Shown: one piece after another, positions 16,465 through 24,710 of the stretch
Numbering within the stretch: the first letter of the stretch is position 1
How the letters are laid out: every line of letters starts with the position of its first letter
Assembly (NCBI RefSeq): GCF_009183365.2
Contig: NZ_CP068230.1
Location: 3,625,001 to 3,689,000, forward strand
DNA length: 64,000 nt
Direction: 5' to 3'
Source of the DNA: Shewanella algae
GTDB taxonomy: Bacteria; Pseudomonadota; Gammaproteobacteria; Enterobacterales; Shewanellaceae
The notes under the pieces: generated by a model
Told to the model about the DNA's origin: nothing
Seen by the model: only the letters and a program-made list of their open reading frames with translations
The model's database searches: none
Program-made: the position numbers and the translations under genes

Positions 16465-17049
16465 ATGAGCCGATGGATACTCGCAGCCGTATTGATGCTG
16501 ACCAGTCAGCTGGCGCTGGCGTTGGATATACAAAAAGACAATCTCTACCCCCAAGTGGAATTTGATACCAGCATGGGCAAAATCGTGGTCGAGCTGGATC
16601 GCACCCGGGCGCCCATCACTGTGGACAACTTTCTCACCTATGTGGTGCGCGGCGACTACAACAACACATTGTTTCACCGCATTATTGCCGATTTCGTGGT
16701 TCAGGGCGGCGGCCTCAGCCCCAAGTATGAAGAACTGCCTTCAGACAAGCCGATAGTCAATGAGTCGGGCAACGGCCTGTCCAATAGCCTAGGCACTATA
16801 GCCATGGCCAGAGAGAATGCCCCCCATTCGGCCACCCGCCAGTTTTACTTCAATGTGGCCGACAACAAAAAGCTCGACCCATCCTCCAGGCGCTGGGGCT
16901 ATGCCGTATTCGGTGAAGTCAGCCAAGGGCTTGAAGTTCTGCAGAATATGGCGCTGGTAGAGACAGGCACCAACAGCACCTTGGGTTGGCCCGATGTGCC
17001 AGTCACCCAGGTTTTGTTGAAGAAAGCCACACTTCTGCCCAGAAGTTAA
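16465..17049 (+). CDS. Periplasmic peptidyl-prolyl cis-trans isomerase (cyclophilin)
   Basis: 194 aa with a signal peptide (about 1-20, ending ALA) and one cyclophilin domain. Typical segments are VDNFLTYVVRGDYNNTLFHRII (catalytic FHR), DFVVQGGG and ATRQFYFNVADN. It speeds up proline isomerisation during folding of exported proteins, as PpiA does in E. coli. The next gene follows after a 67-bp gap and may be co-transcribed. Confidence 0.92.
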   Translation: MSRWILAAVLMLTSQLALALDIQKDNLYPQVEFDTSMGKIVVELDRTRAPITVDNFLTYVVRGDYNNTLFHRIIADFVVQGGGLSPKYEELPSDKPIVNESGNGLSNSLGTIAMARENAPHSATRQFYFNVADNKKLDPSSRRWGYAVFGEVSQGLEVLQNMALVETGTNSTLGWPDVPVTQVLLKKATLLPRS

Positions 17050-17116
17050 CCCCAGGCACGGCTCAGTATCAAAAAGCTGTCTATACTGAACCTGGCAAAC
17101 ATAAGGAGGCGATCTG

Positions 17117-17437
17117 ATGACCCCGGAAGAGTTCATCGATGTGAAAGCGCCCCAACTGGCTCATTACGGCAAAGCATTCTTGAGCGACAAGCTGGAATTT
17201 AATGAAGTCAGATTGTATCTGTGGGATACCCTGGAAGAATGGCATCAGCTGAACTTGCAGGGGGAAGCGCAAACGGATGTCGAACGCGTATTTTGGCACT
17301 TGTTGTACGCCTTCGATAAATGGCCCGATTGGGTATTGCGCGGTAACCAGTTTTTGCGCCAGCAACTGGACGACTGCTGTGAATACCTGTTCGGTGGTGG
17401 CCCCATACCCGAAGGCTGTATCGGCGTCAGGCCCTGA
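17117..17437 (+). CDS. Conserved small protein of unknown function
   Basis: 106 aa, soluble, acidic, starting MTPEEFIDVKAPQLAHYGKAFLSDKLEF. GGAGG lies ahead of the ATG and a good terminator follows, so the frame is convincing. The many Trp, Leu and Glu residues (LWDTLEEWHQLNLQ, VFWHLLYAFDKWPDWVL) suggest a compact helical protein. I do not recognise the family. Confidence 0.8.
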   Translation: MTPEEFIDVKAPQLAHYGKAFLSDKLEFNEVRLYLWDTLEEWHQLNLQGEAQTDVERVFWHLLYAFDKWPDWVLRGNQFLRQQLDDCCEYLFGGGPIPEGCIGVRP

Positions 17438-17490
17438 GACAGACGTTAATCTACCCCGCCCGGGTGACACTTTAATGACACGGGCGACCA

Positions 17491-17518
17491 ATCCCCGGCT
17501 TTGCCGGGGATTTTTTAT
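17491..17518 (+). terminator. Terminator before ampG
   Basis: ATCCCCGGC pairs with GCCGGGGAT across TTT and is followed by a T run. It closes the yajG-cyclophilin-small protein unit. Confidence 0.88.
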
Positions 17519-17598
17519 TGGGCAAACACCCAAGCACGCCTTGAAGTCGCAGGCGCGGGCTTTTACTCTAAGGCCTTTGACTCTCACCAAGCCGTGCC

Positions 17599-19284
17599 AT
17601 GCCTCAATCTTTTTTTGCCAGCACCCGAGACGCCCTGAGTATCTATTTCCACAAGCGGGTACTCATCTTATTGCTGCTCGGTTTTTCCGCCGGCCTGCCG
17701 CTGATGCTGGTATTTTCCACCCTGTCTTTCTGGCTCAGGGAAGCCGGGGTAGACAGGGCCGCCATCGGCTATTTCAGCTGGGTGGCCTTGATCTATGCCT
17801 TTAAGTGGGCCTGGTCCCCCCTGGTCGATCGCATGCCCCTGCCTTTGTTCAGCCAACTCTTTGGCCGCCGCCGCGGCTGGATGCTGTTCTCCCAGCTATT
17901 ACTGATAGCCGCCATTTTGGGAATGTCCGGCAGTGACCCTATGGAAGATCTCACCCATCTGGCACTCTTTGCGCTAATGGTGGCCTTTTCCTCCGCCACC
18001 CAGGACATAGTGGTCGATGCCTTTCGTATCGAGTCGGCGCCGGAAAAAATGCAGGCGGCACTGGCCGCCGCCTATCAGGTGGGCTATCGCAGCGCGATGA
18101 TCATAGCCACGGCAGGCTCATTGACTATCGCCGCCTGGGTTTCTCCCGAGCCGGAAAGCTATGATCTCCAGAGCTGGCAAACCGCCTATCTGGTAATGGC
18201 AGGCCTCATGGGCATAGGCATACTGGCGACACTTTTTGCCAAAGAGCCGGCGGTGGATATCAGCTCGATAGGGGAAGAGGAAGCCAACCTCAGAGACAGG
18301 CTCAGGGCCAACCTGGCACCCAGACTCTCGGTCTGGGCCGCACCAACCAACCTGTTTATCCTGCGCCATGGCAAGTTACTGCTCCTGCTGCTGGGGCTTT
18401 ATTTCTGTTTTAGCCTGGCTGAGCCCTTCACCCAGATACTGCAATCCTACTTTCCGAGTCAGGCCTTGAATACAGATGCAGTCACGCTGGCCTCTATGGG
18501 GCTCATTCTGCTGCTCTGGTTGCTGATCTTCGGCGTCAAAAGTAAAGACAGGGCGATTCAAGAGCAGGAAGCCAAGCAGCTGACCCAGGCCGGCACAGAT
18601 AGGATGGCCGCCTTTATCTCCTGGCTTTACAGTGCCGTGGCCCTGCCCTTTATCGATTTCTTTCGCCGCTACGGCAAGAGCGCGATTCTGATCCTTATGC
18701 TGATCTCCTGCTACCGGATCTCGGATATCGTCATGGGGATCATGGCCAATGTTTTCTATGTGGATATGGGCTTCAGCAAGGAAGAGATCGCCACCTTGAG
18801 CAAGGTCTATGGTCTGATCATGACCCTGGTGGGCTCGGCATTCGGCGGGGTGTTGTTGGCACGCTTCGGCACCATAAAAATCCTCTATGTCGGCGCCTTC
18901 CTGGTAGCCACCACCAATCTGTTGTTCGCCCTGCAGGCCATGGTGGGCTACAACGTGCCACTGCTGACCCTGGCGATTTCGGTGGACAACTTCAGCGGCG
19001 GTATCGCCACAGCAGCCTTTATCGCTTACCTTTCCAGCCTCACCAGCAGCGGCTACAGCGCCACTCAATATGCGCTGCTGTCTTCGGTGATGTTACTGTT
19101 TCCCAAGTTTATTGCCGGCTTCTCCGGCGCCTGGGTCAACGCCTTTGGCTATGTGAATTTCTTTGTCAGCGCCAGCATCATAGGCTTGCCCGTGCTGCTG
19201 CTGATTTGGCTGGTGCAAAAAAACAGCCCGCCGAAGCGGGCCGATACTGCTCAAGATACGCTCAAGTCGCAGATTAACGACTAG
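17599..19284 (+). CDS. ampG: AmpG-type muropeptide permease (MFS)
   Basis: 561 aa, with about 12-14 membrane helices; longer than E. coli AmpG (491 aa), mainly through a central hydrophilic loop (around 210-330). The start HKRVLILLLLGFSAGLPLMLVFSTLSFWLREAGV is the AmpG signature. It imports anhydro-muropeptides from the periplasm for cell-wall recycling and, in species with inducible AmpC, relays beta-lactam stress. The last 4 bases overlap the converging yajQ gene. Confidence 0.93.
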   Translation: MPQSFFASTRDALSIYFHKRVLILLLLGFSAGLPLMLVFSTLSFWLREAGVDRAAIGYFSWVALIYAFKWAWSPLVDRMPLPLFSQLFGRRRGWMLFSQLLLIAAILGMSGSDPMEDLTHLALFALMVAFSSATQDIVVDAFRIESAPEKMQAALAAAYQVGYRSAMIIATAGSLTIAAWVSPEPESYDLQSWQTAYLVMAGLMGIGILATLFAKEPAVDISSIGEEEANLRDRLRANLAPRLSVWAAPTNLFILRHGKLLLLLLGLYFCFSLAEPFTQILQSYFPSQALNTDAVTLASMGLILLLWLLIFGVKSKDRAIQEQEAKQLTQAGTDRMAAFISWLYSAVALPFIDFFRRYGKSAILILMLISCYRISDIVMGIMANVFYVDMGFSKEEIATLSKVYGLIMTLVGSAFGGVLLARFGTIKILYVGAFLVATTNLLFALQAMVGYNVPLLTLAISVDNFSGGIATAAFIAYLSSLTSSGYSATQYALLSSVMLLFPKFIAGFSGAWVNAFGYVNFFVSASIIGLPVLLLIWLVQKNSPPKRADTAQDTLKSQIND

Positions 19285-19766
19285 TCGCGGAAGTTATTGA
19301 ACTGGAACGGCTGGCCCAGCTCGGCATTACGGGCCAGCGCCATCACGGCCTGCAAGTCGTCACGCTTCTTGCCTGTGACCCGTACCGAGTCGCCCTGGAT
19401 TTGCGCCTGCACCTTTACTTTGCTGTCTTTGATCTGTTTTACCAGCTTCTTGGCCACATCGGCTTCGATGCCTTGTTTGAACTTGACCTTCAAAGAAAAC
19501 ATCTTGCCACTGTGAATCGCTTTCTCATCCACTTCCATCGCCTTGGGATCCACATTACGACGGCTCAGTTGGGTTCTTAAAATATCCACCATCTGATTAC
19601 ACTGAAAGTCAGACTCTGCCGACAGGGTCACTACAAAGTCTTTATACTCCACCGCAAATTCCACCCCGCGGAAATCGAAGCGGGTATCCAATTCACGTTT
19701 GCTGTTATCCACTGCGTTACGCAGTTCAACGGCATCTACTTCTGACACTATATCGAATGAGGGCAT
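19281..19766 (-). CDS. yajQ: YajQ family nucleotide-binding protein
   Basis: 161 aa, full family length. It begins MPSFDIVSEVDAVELRNAVDNSKRELDTRFDFRG and ends with NAELGQPFQFNNFRD, both diagnostic. YajQ proteins have two ferredoxin-like domains and bind nucleotides; some bind cyclic di-GMP. It converges on ampG with a 4-bp overlap. Confidence 0.96.
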   Translation of the reverse strand: MPSFDIVSEVDAVELRNAVDNSKRELDTRFDFRGVEFAVEYKDFVVTLSAESDFQCNQMVDILRTQLSRRNVDPKAMEVDEKAIHSGKMFSLKVKFKQGIEADVAKKLVKQIKDSKVKVQAQIQGDSVRVTGKKRDDLQAVMALARNAELGQPFQFNNFRD

Positions 19767-19911
19767 TTCGTCGCCTTTTACTTATCAGTCAAACCAATAG
19801 CGCCAGTCTACCCTAAGTTGAAGCAGAGCTGAATAAATCCACGTCTGCTGATGACAGCCAGGCTTTATTTTGACTATGATGTTCGCCAAGCTTTCCAACC
19901 CTGCGTGATTT

Positions 19912-20271
19912 GTGATTAACCGACAGTTGCTGTTTAAAATGGCTTTGTTGATTGCCCTGGCGGTGATCAGCTACCTGGTTTTTTCCAAGCCTAACTATCC
20001 ACAGAGCATCCCTAATCTGGATAAAGTGGGTCATATAGGTAGTTTCTTTGCCCTCGCCTGGCTGACCTACCTGGCGTTCCGCCCCCGCTGGTACTTGATG
20101 TTTGCTACCCTGGCCGGCTACGGCATTCTGATAGAGATGGTGCAATCCCGTCTGCCCTACCGCAGCGCAGATGTGGCCGACTTTGTCGCCGATATGGCCG
20201 GAGTCGTACTCTTCTACTTCTCACTCTGGGGCTATCGCAGATATTTTCGCGCCGCCATGTTGAGGGAGTAA
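19912..20271 (+). CDS. VanZ-like small membrane protein
   Basis: 119 aa beginning at GTG. Four membrane helices are visible; LDKVGHIGSFFALAWLTYLA and YRSADVADFVADMAGV are the VanZ-like signature (H..F.. and D..D..N/A). The function of the family outside glycopeptide resistance is unknown. panE starts 6 bp after it, so the two are co-transcribed. Confidence 0.85.
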   Translation: MINRQLLFKMALLIALAVISYLVFSKPNYPQSIPNLDKVGHIGSFFALAWLTYLAFRPRWYLMFATLAGYGILIEMVQSRLPYRSADVADFVADMAGVVLFYFSLWGYRRYFRAAMLRE

Positions 20272-20276
20272 CCCGG

Positions 20277-21194
20277 ATGCAGACGGGGATCCTCGGCATT
20301 GGGGCAATAGGACAACTGCTGGCACAGCAACTGGCCGCAGCCGGGCTTGAACCTTGGTTATTACCAAGAGCTAACACCCCATCATTGGCTGAGCAGGGCG
20401 AAAAGCAAGTCTATACCCTGGAGCTTGGCGACCAGAGTCTGCAAACATCCTTTCTGTGTCTGGCGCAGGACTCGAGCAAGCTCAAGCAGCTCGAGCTCTT
20501 GCTGGTCACAGTCAAAGCCTATCAGGTTGAAGCGGCGCTGGAGCCTTTGCTGCCAAAACTTCACCCGAATTGCCGCATCCTGCTGCTGCACAATGGGCTT
20601 GGTCCCCATCAAAGCCTGGCCGCCAAGCTGAATGGCCGGCCGCTGAGCCTGGGCACCACCAGCCAGGGAGCGCTGAAACTCAGCAGCAATCATATTCGCC
20701 AAACCGGCAGCGGCCTGACCCAGATAGGTGACCTAATCGGCGCCCCCATGCCAGAGGCGATGAAAACCGTTCTGCTCAATGCCATTCCCGGCAGTCAGTG
20801 GAGTGATGCCATTCTCGAAGCCCTGTGGCAAAAGCTGGCGGTCAATGCCGTTATCAATCCGCTGACTGCCATTCACAGAGTCAACAACGGTGCCCTGGCC
20901 GCCCCCGAGTTTGAGGGAACAATCTGCGCCATTCTCGATGAGCTGTTACAGGTAGCCAAGCAGGAAGGCATAGCGCTGACGTTCGATACGCTGCACACCA
21001 GAGTCAAGGAAGTGATACGGCTAACCGCCGCCAACTACTCTTCCATGTATCAGGACCTCAAGCACGGCCGCAAGACGGAAATTGACTATATCAACGGTTA
21101 CCTGCAGCAGTGCGCCGAGCAATATGGGCTCACACTGCCAATCAACAGCGAACTGGTAGCCCAGATAAAGGCGCTTGAATCAAATCTGCTTTAA
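20277..21194 (+). CDS. panE: 2-dehydropantoate 2-reductase
   Basis: 305 aa. The N-terminal NADPH-binding motif is GILGIGAIGQLLAQQLA. ELLLVTVKAYQVEAAL and LLHNGLG follow, then LWQKLAVNAVINPLTAI, which holds the catalytic Lys of the KetoPantoate reductase family. GRKTEIDYINGYL near the C-terminus is also typical. It reduces ketopantoate to pantoate in coenzyme A synthesis. Its last 15 bp overlap the converging DUF819 gene. Confidence 0.94.
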   Translation: MQTGILGIGAIGQLLAQQLAAAGLEPWLLPRANTPSLAEQGEKQVYTLELGDQSLQTSFLCLAQDSSKLKQLELLLVTVKAYQVEAALEPLLPKLHPNCRILLLHNGLGPHQSLAAKLNGRPLSLGTTSQGALKLSSNHIRQTGSGLTQIGDLIGAPMPEAMKTVLLNAIPGSQWSDAILEALWQKLAVNAVINPLTAIHRVNNGALAAPEFEGTICAILDELLQVAKQEGIALTFDTLHTRVKEVIRLTAANYSSMYQDLKHGRKTEIDYINGYLQQCAEQYGLTLPINSELVAQIKALESNLL

Positions 21195-22391
21195 CCACTG
21201 GCCGCAGGCCCAGGCAATAAAGTTGGCCCAGGCGTAGCCAAATACCGCGATCAGAACCGCAAGAGGCACCAATGCCTGGCGATAGGCGCTGGTGACCACA
21301 GGCGCCGAAGCCGCCCCGCCAAGATTGCACTGACTGGCAATGGCGAGATAACCGAATGGAAGTCTCAACGCTCTCGCCGCCAGCAGCAACAAGAAGACAT
21401 GCACCAACAACCAGATAGCCCCGATAACAAAGAACCAGGGCAAAGACCAGAGCATACCGATATCCATCTTCAGCCCCATGATAGCCAACATCAGATATAG
21501 ACAGGCATTACCGACTCTGTCGGCACCATAGGCCGCCAGCCGCCGCGCCGGTGTCAGCGACAGGAGCACGCTGGCCGTCGTTAACCAGACCACCAGCCAG
21601 ATAAAGGGAGTATGCAGGTGATAAGCTCTGGCCATAGGCCAGTGGCGGACAATCAGCTCCGCCGTCCAATCGGCGCCCCAGTGTGCCAAGCCGCCCAGCA
21701 TCAGCGGCAGGCAAAAGATCAATAACCAGTGATGGCTCTGTGCCAGACGCCGTTCCGGCAAGGGCGTATCCAGCACAGTCGCCTGCGGCTCGCGGCTTCG
21801 AAGCCAGCGATTGATTTTGGCCTCGTGGGGCGCCAGCGCCAGCAATATTGCCATCCAGATCCCTGAAAGCACCACATTCACAGTAACAAAAACCGCAAAG
21901 ATACTGTCACCGGCACCGAACAGTTCTTTCATCGCCATCTGATTGGCGGTGCCACCGACCCAATTACCTGCCAGGGTCGCCATGCCGCGCCAGAGGCTAT
22001 CCTCCCCCTGCGGCAGCAAGAGCTCAGGCTGTATGTATCCCACCAACCACAGCGCCAGCGGCCCCCCGACAAAGACCCCCAGACTGCCGATAAAAAACAG
22101 TAGCAGCAGCTTACCGCCACAGCGCCAAATACTGCCGATATCCAGCCCCAGCAGCATCAACACCAGACACATGGGCATAAGGTAATCGACGGCAAACTTG
22201 GGCAACTGAGAGTCTTTTACCGCAATCAGCCCCATGGTGTTGAGCAGTGATGGCACGAAATAACAGGCCACCATCACGGGCAAGATCCGATAACAGCGAC
22301 GCCAGAAAGGGCTGTTGAGACCGCTGGTGTAGAATATGCCTCCCAAGATCAGGCAAAGAATGCCAAACAGCTGAAAATCGGTTTGGATCAT
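21180..22391 (-). CDS. DUF819 family membrane transporter, paralogue 1
   Basis: The start is set at ATG 22391 (MIQTDFQLFGILCLILGG), which overlaps the LysR stop as ATGA; a longer frame would add 33 non-membrane residues. The 403-aa protein has about ten membrane helices. The DUF819 signatures GSWxGGTANQxAMKE (here GNWVGGTANQMAMKELF) and ASQCNLGGAASAPVV are present. The substrate is unknown; the fold suggests a secondary transporter. The coupled LysR gene is a likely regulator. A second paralogue lies at 29564-30835. Confidence 0.88.
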   Translation of the reverse strand: MIQTDFQLFGILCLILGGIFYTSGLNSPFWRRCYRILPVMVACYFVPSLLNTMGLIAVKDSQLPKFAVDYLMPMCLVLMLLGLDIGSIWRCGGKLLLLFFIGSLGVFVGGPLALWLVGYIQPELLLPQGEDSLWRGMATLAGNWVGGTANQMAMKELFGAGDSIFAVFVTVNVVLSGIWMAILLALAPHEAKINRWLRSREPQATVLDTPLPERRLAQSHHWLLIFCLPLMLGGLAHWGADWTAELIVRHWPMARAYHLHTPFIWLVVWLTTASVLLSLTPARRLAAYGADRVGNACLYLMLAIMGLKMDIGMLWSLPWFFVIGAIWLLVHVFLLLLAARALRLPFGYLAIASQCNLGGAASAPVVTSAYRQALVPLAVLIAVFGYAWANFIAWACGQWLKQI

Positions 22392-23296
22392 GCCGGCCGT
22401 TGCTCGTCGAACTCGCGTTGATCCAACATAAATTCCAGAAAATTGGCCGGTAACGGGGCAAGCACTTCCTCGGCCCGGCGGATCACCCAATAGTTACGTT
22501 CAAAGTCCCAGCCGGGCAGTTCCAACTCCACCAGATCGCCACGCTCCAATTCGGCATCTATCGCCATAAAGGGTAAGATACTGACCCCATAGCCAGTGGC
22601 CGTGGCGCGCTTGATGGCCCCCAGAGTTCCCATGGTGATGGTTTGCGATGGCACAATGCCGACGCTGTGCAGTAACTGCATAGCCCTGACGCGGGCAACC
22701 GTCGCGCTTTCATCCAGATACCAGACTTCACGTGACAGGCGCTCGGTATCGACAACCTCTTTAGCCAGAGGGTTATCGGCGCCGCAAACGATGCAGATCC
22801 TGTCTCTGAGCCAAGGCTCACAACAGAGATTGGCCAGCGACGGCTTGGCGTCAACAAAGGCCAGGTCCAGTTCCCGTTCGGAGACCATTCTCTCTATGTG
22901 GCTTGAATCTTTGATCATCAAGCGAATTCCTGTGGCCGGGAAACATTGATGGAACACAGGCAAGCGCCGCGATAACACATAGTTTCCCGCAGTTTTACTG
23001 GCACCGACCGTCAGTGTGCCACATACGCCACTGGCACTGGCGTGAAATAACTGCTGTACCTGCTGCTCTGACGCCAACATCCCGTTGGCGTATGGCAGCA
23101 ACAACTCCCCCTGCGGGTTGAGCAGCAAACCTGTCGCACTGCGCTCAAACAGGCGGCACCCCAGCGCTGACTCCAACTCTTTCAGCGCCATACTGACGGC
23201 CGGAACCGACATATGCAGCTTCCTGGCAGCACGGGAGATCTGCCCTTCGGCATGTATGCACTTGAATACCAGCAGTTGTTTGAGAGTTATCTTCAT
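22388..23296 (-). CDS. LysR-family transcriptional regulator
   Basis: 302 aa. N-terminal winged helix-turn-helix (about 1-65; SRAARKLHMSVPAVSMALKELESALGCRLFER) and a C-terminal co-inducer-binding domain (about 90-295). It is translated just ahead of, and coupled to, the DUF819 gene, so it probably controls that transporter in response to its substrate. An autoregulated operon in which the regulator comes first is uncommon for LysR proteins, which are more often divergent. Confidence 0.93.
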   Translation of the reverse strand: MKITLKQLLVFKCIHAEGQISRAARKLHMSVPAVSMALKELESALGCRLFERSATGLLLNPQGELLLPYANGMLASEQQVQQLFHASASGVCGTLTVGASKTAGNYVLSRRLPVFHQCFPATGIRLMIKDSSHIERMVSERELDLAFVDAKPSLANLCCEPWLRDRICIVCGADNPLAKEVVDTERLSREVWYLDESATVARVRAMQLLHSVGIVPSQTITMGTLGAIKRATATGYGVSILPFMAIDAELERGDLVELELPGWDFERNYWVIRRAEEVLAPLPANFLEFMLDQREFDEQRPA

Positions 23297-23408
23297 CAGG
23301 GGAATCGCCGCGGTTTGGGTTGGCGTATTTTAGCAATCCCGTTACCGGGAAAAGTTGATCCAGCCGAGCCTGCGATAAGGCTCGGAAACCAGCTACAAAT
23401 ACTGTGAC

Positions 23409-24425
23409 TCAGAACATGTGTTTCATCGCCAGAGTCACCAGTTTGTCGTCATACTCCGTATAACCTCCTGCGTCGGTAAAATCGCCATCCAGATAGGTGG
23501 TTATCAAGCTGAACGTGGTGCTTTTGGAAGCTCGATAGTCCAACCCCAAAGACGCCTGCCAACTGGAAGCATCTGTCACACTGGCTTTATCAGCCAGGCT
23601 GGATACCACCTTGCCATTGCCTGAGTTGTCATACAGATATTGCGCCTTGAAACTGTATTGCTGCCAAGGGATCTCCATGCTGGCAAGCAAACTGTTGCCA
23701 CTGAGATTTTGATATTTCTGCGACTCGGAATGCTGATACATAAACCCCAACTTGGCACCGGCCAAGCGAGCACCGGCAACGGCTCGCACCGCATCCAAGG
23801 CATTGAGACTATCGGCATAGGCCAGCGCCAGATACCAGGCCTGTTGTTTCAATTTGGCATCACCCGCTGTCAGGCTCAGCGCATAATTGCCGTTTGAGCC
23901 ATTTTGCTCCGGCAAGTTATCAGCAAATTGATAGCTCACGCCCAACTGCACTCCATACCATTTGGGTGAGTAATAAGTAGCTGAATCTCCCAGGCGGTCA
24001 TTCCCGGCGATAATTTTTGCCATATCACTGGAAGTGATATTGAATAAATCCACCTTACCTTCTGTCTTTTTAAACACAGTATCATTACGACCAAATACCA
24101 GTGTACCTAATTGACTTTCGATACCCAGATAAGTATTACGGGATTTAAACAGCGAAGAAGTATCAAAGTAGCCGCCGTTATTACCAAACTCCATCACATA
24201 AACAATATTGATATTGTCGTTGAGTTTTTCTTTACCCTTGACACCGATAAAGGAGGCATAGTTTTCCAGATAAGCACCGTTTTCCTTTCTATCTGACAGT
24301 AAACCGCTGTCCGAGTGACTAAGCCCAAGCCAAGCCCGGCCATAAAAGTCGGGGGCAGCCTGGCTGACCAGCGGCAACAGCGAGCAGGTAATTCCAGCAA
24401 CAATCGTTTTTCTTAGGTTCATCAT
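23409..24425 (-). CDS. General porin (Gram-negative trimeric type)
   Basis: 338 aa with a signal peptide ending SQAAPDFYGRAWLGLSHSD. The strands alternate across the length, and the C-terminus ends with TLAMKHMF, the outer-membrane insertion signature. Loop 3-like segment DLFNITSSDMAKIIAG lies near residues 130-150. It should allow passive entry of small hydrophilic solutes. It is divergent from the flavocytochrome gene and shares a 285-bp AT-rich intergenic region with it. Either of the first two Met codons could be the start. Confidence 0.9.
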   Translation of the reverse strand: MMNLRKTIVAGITCSLLPLVSQAAPDFYGRAWLGLSHSDSGLLSDRKENGAYLENYASFIGVKGKEKLNDNINIVYVMEFGNNGGYFDTSSLFKSRNTYLGIESQLGTLVFGRNDTVFKKTEGKVDLFNITSSDMAKIIAGNDRLGDSATYYSPKWYGVQLGVSYQFADNLPEQNGSNGNYALSLTAGDAKLKQQAWYLALAYADSLNALDAVRAVAGARLAGAKLGFMYQHSESQKYQNLSGNSLLASMEIPWQQYSFKAQYLYDNSGNGKVVSSLADKASVTDASSWQASLGLDYRASKSTTFSLITTYLDGDFTDAGGYTEYDDKLVTLAMKHMF

Positions 24426-24710
24426 TTTGTCTCTTTATATTTATGAGTTGAGATATGAGTTAGCGCCGGAATATAGTAAAAACTTTTATGCCCATTTGAG
24501 CATTGACTGGATCACACACTCATAACAGAGGCATCACTTTCAATTTTATTGAAAATAAATTAAGCGAATTCAAAACAATGAATTAAGAAAACTTGAAACC
24601 TATTTCAACAATTAATAACTCGATATCAAACTTGAGCCGCCTCACCTTTTTTTACATTTTATTTGCTCATGCTAATAACGAATCCAATAACAAATATTTT
24701 AGGGAGCAAT
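24426..24710. other. Divergent intergenic region between porin and flavocytochrome c
   Basis: AT-rich, 285 bp, and must hold promoters for both genes. I looked for FNR (TTGAT-N4-ATCAA) and CRP (TGTGA-N6-TCACA) sites. TTGACTGGATCACA near 24504 is the nearest match but has wrong spacing for either. AGGGAGCAAT before the ATG at 24711 is the ribosome-binding site of the flavocytochrome gene. No gene is seen. Confidence 0.4.

Noticed and set aside
24500..24515. FNR or CRP site ahead of the flavocytochrome gene
   Set aside because: TTGACTGGATCACA has half-sites with wrong spacing for both regulators.
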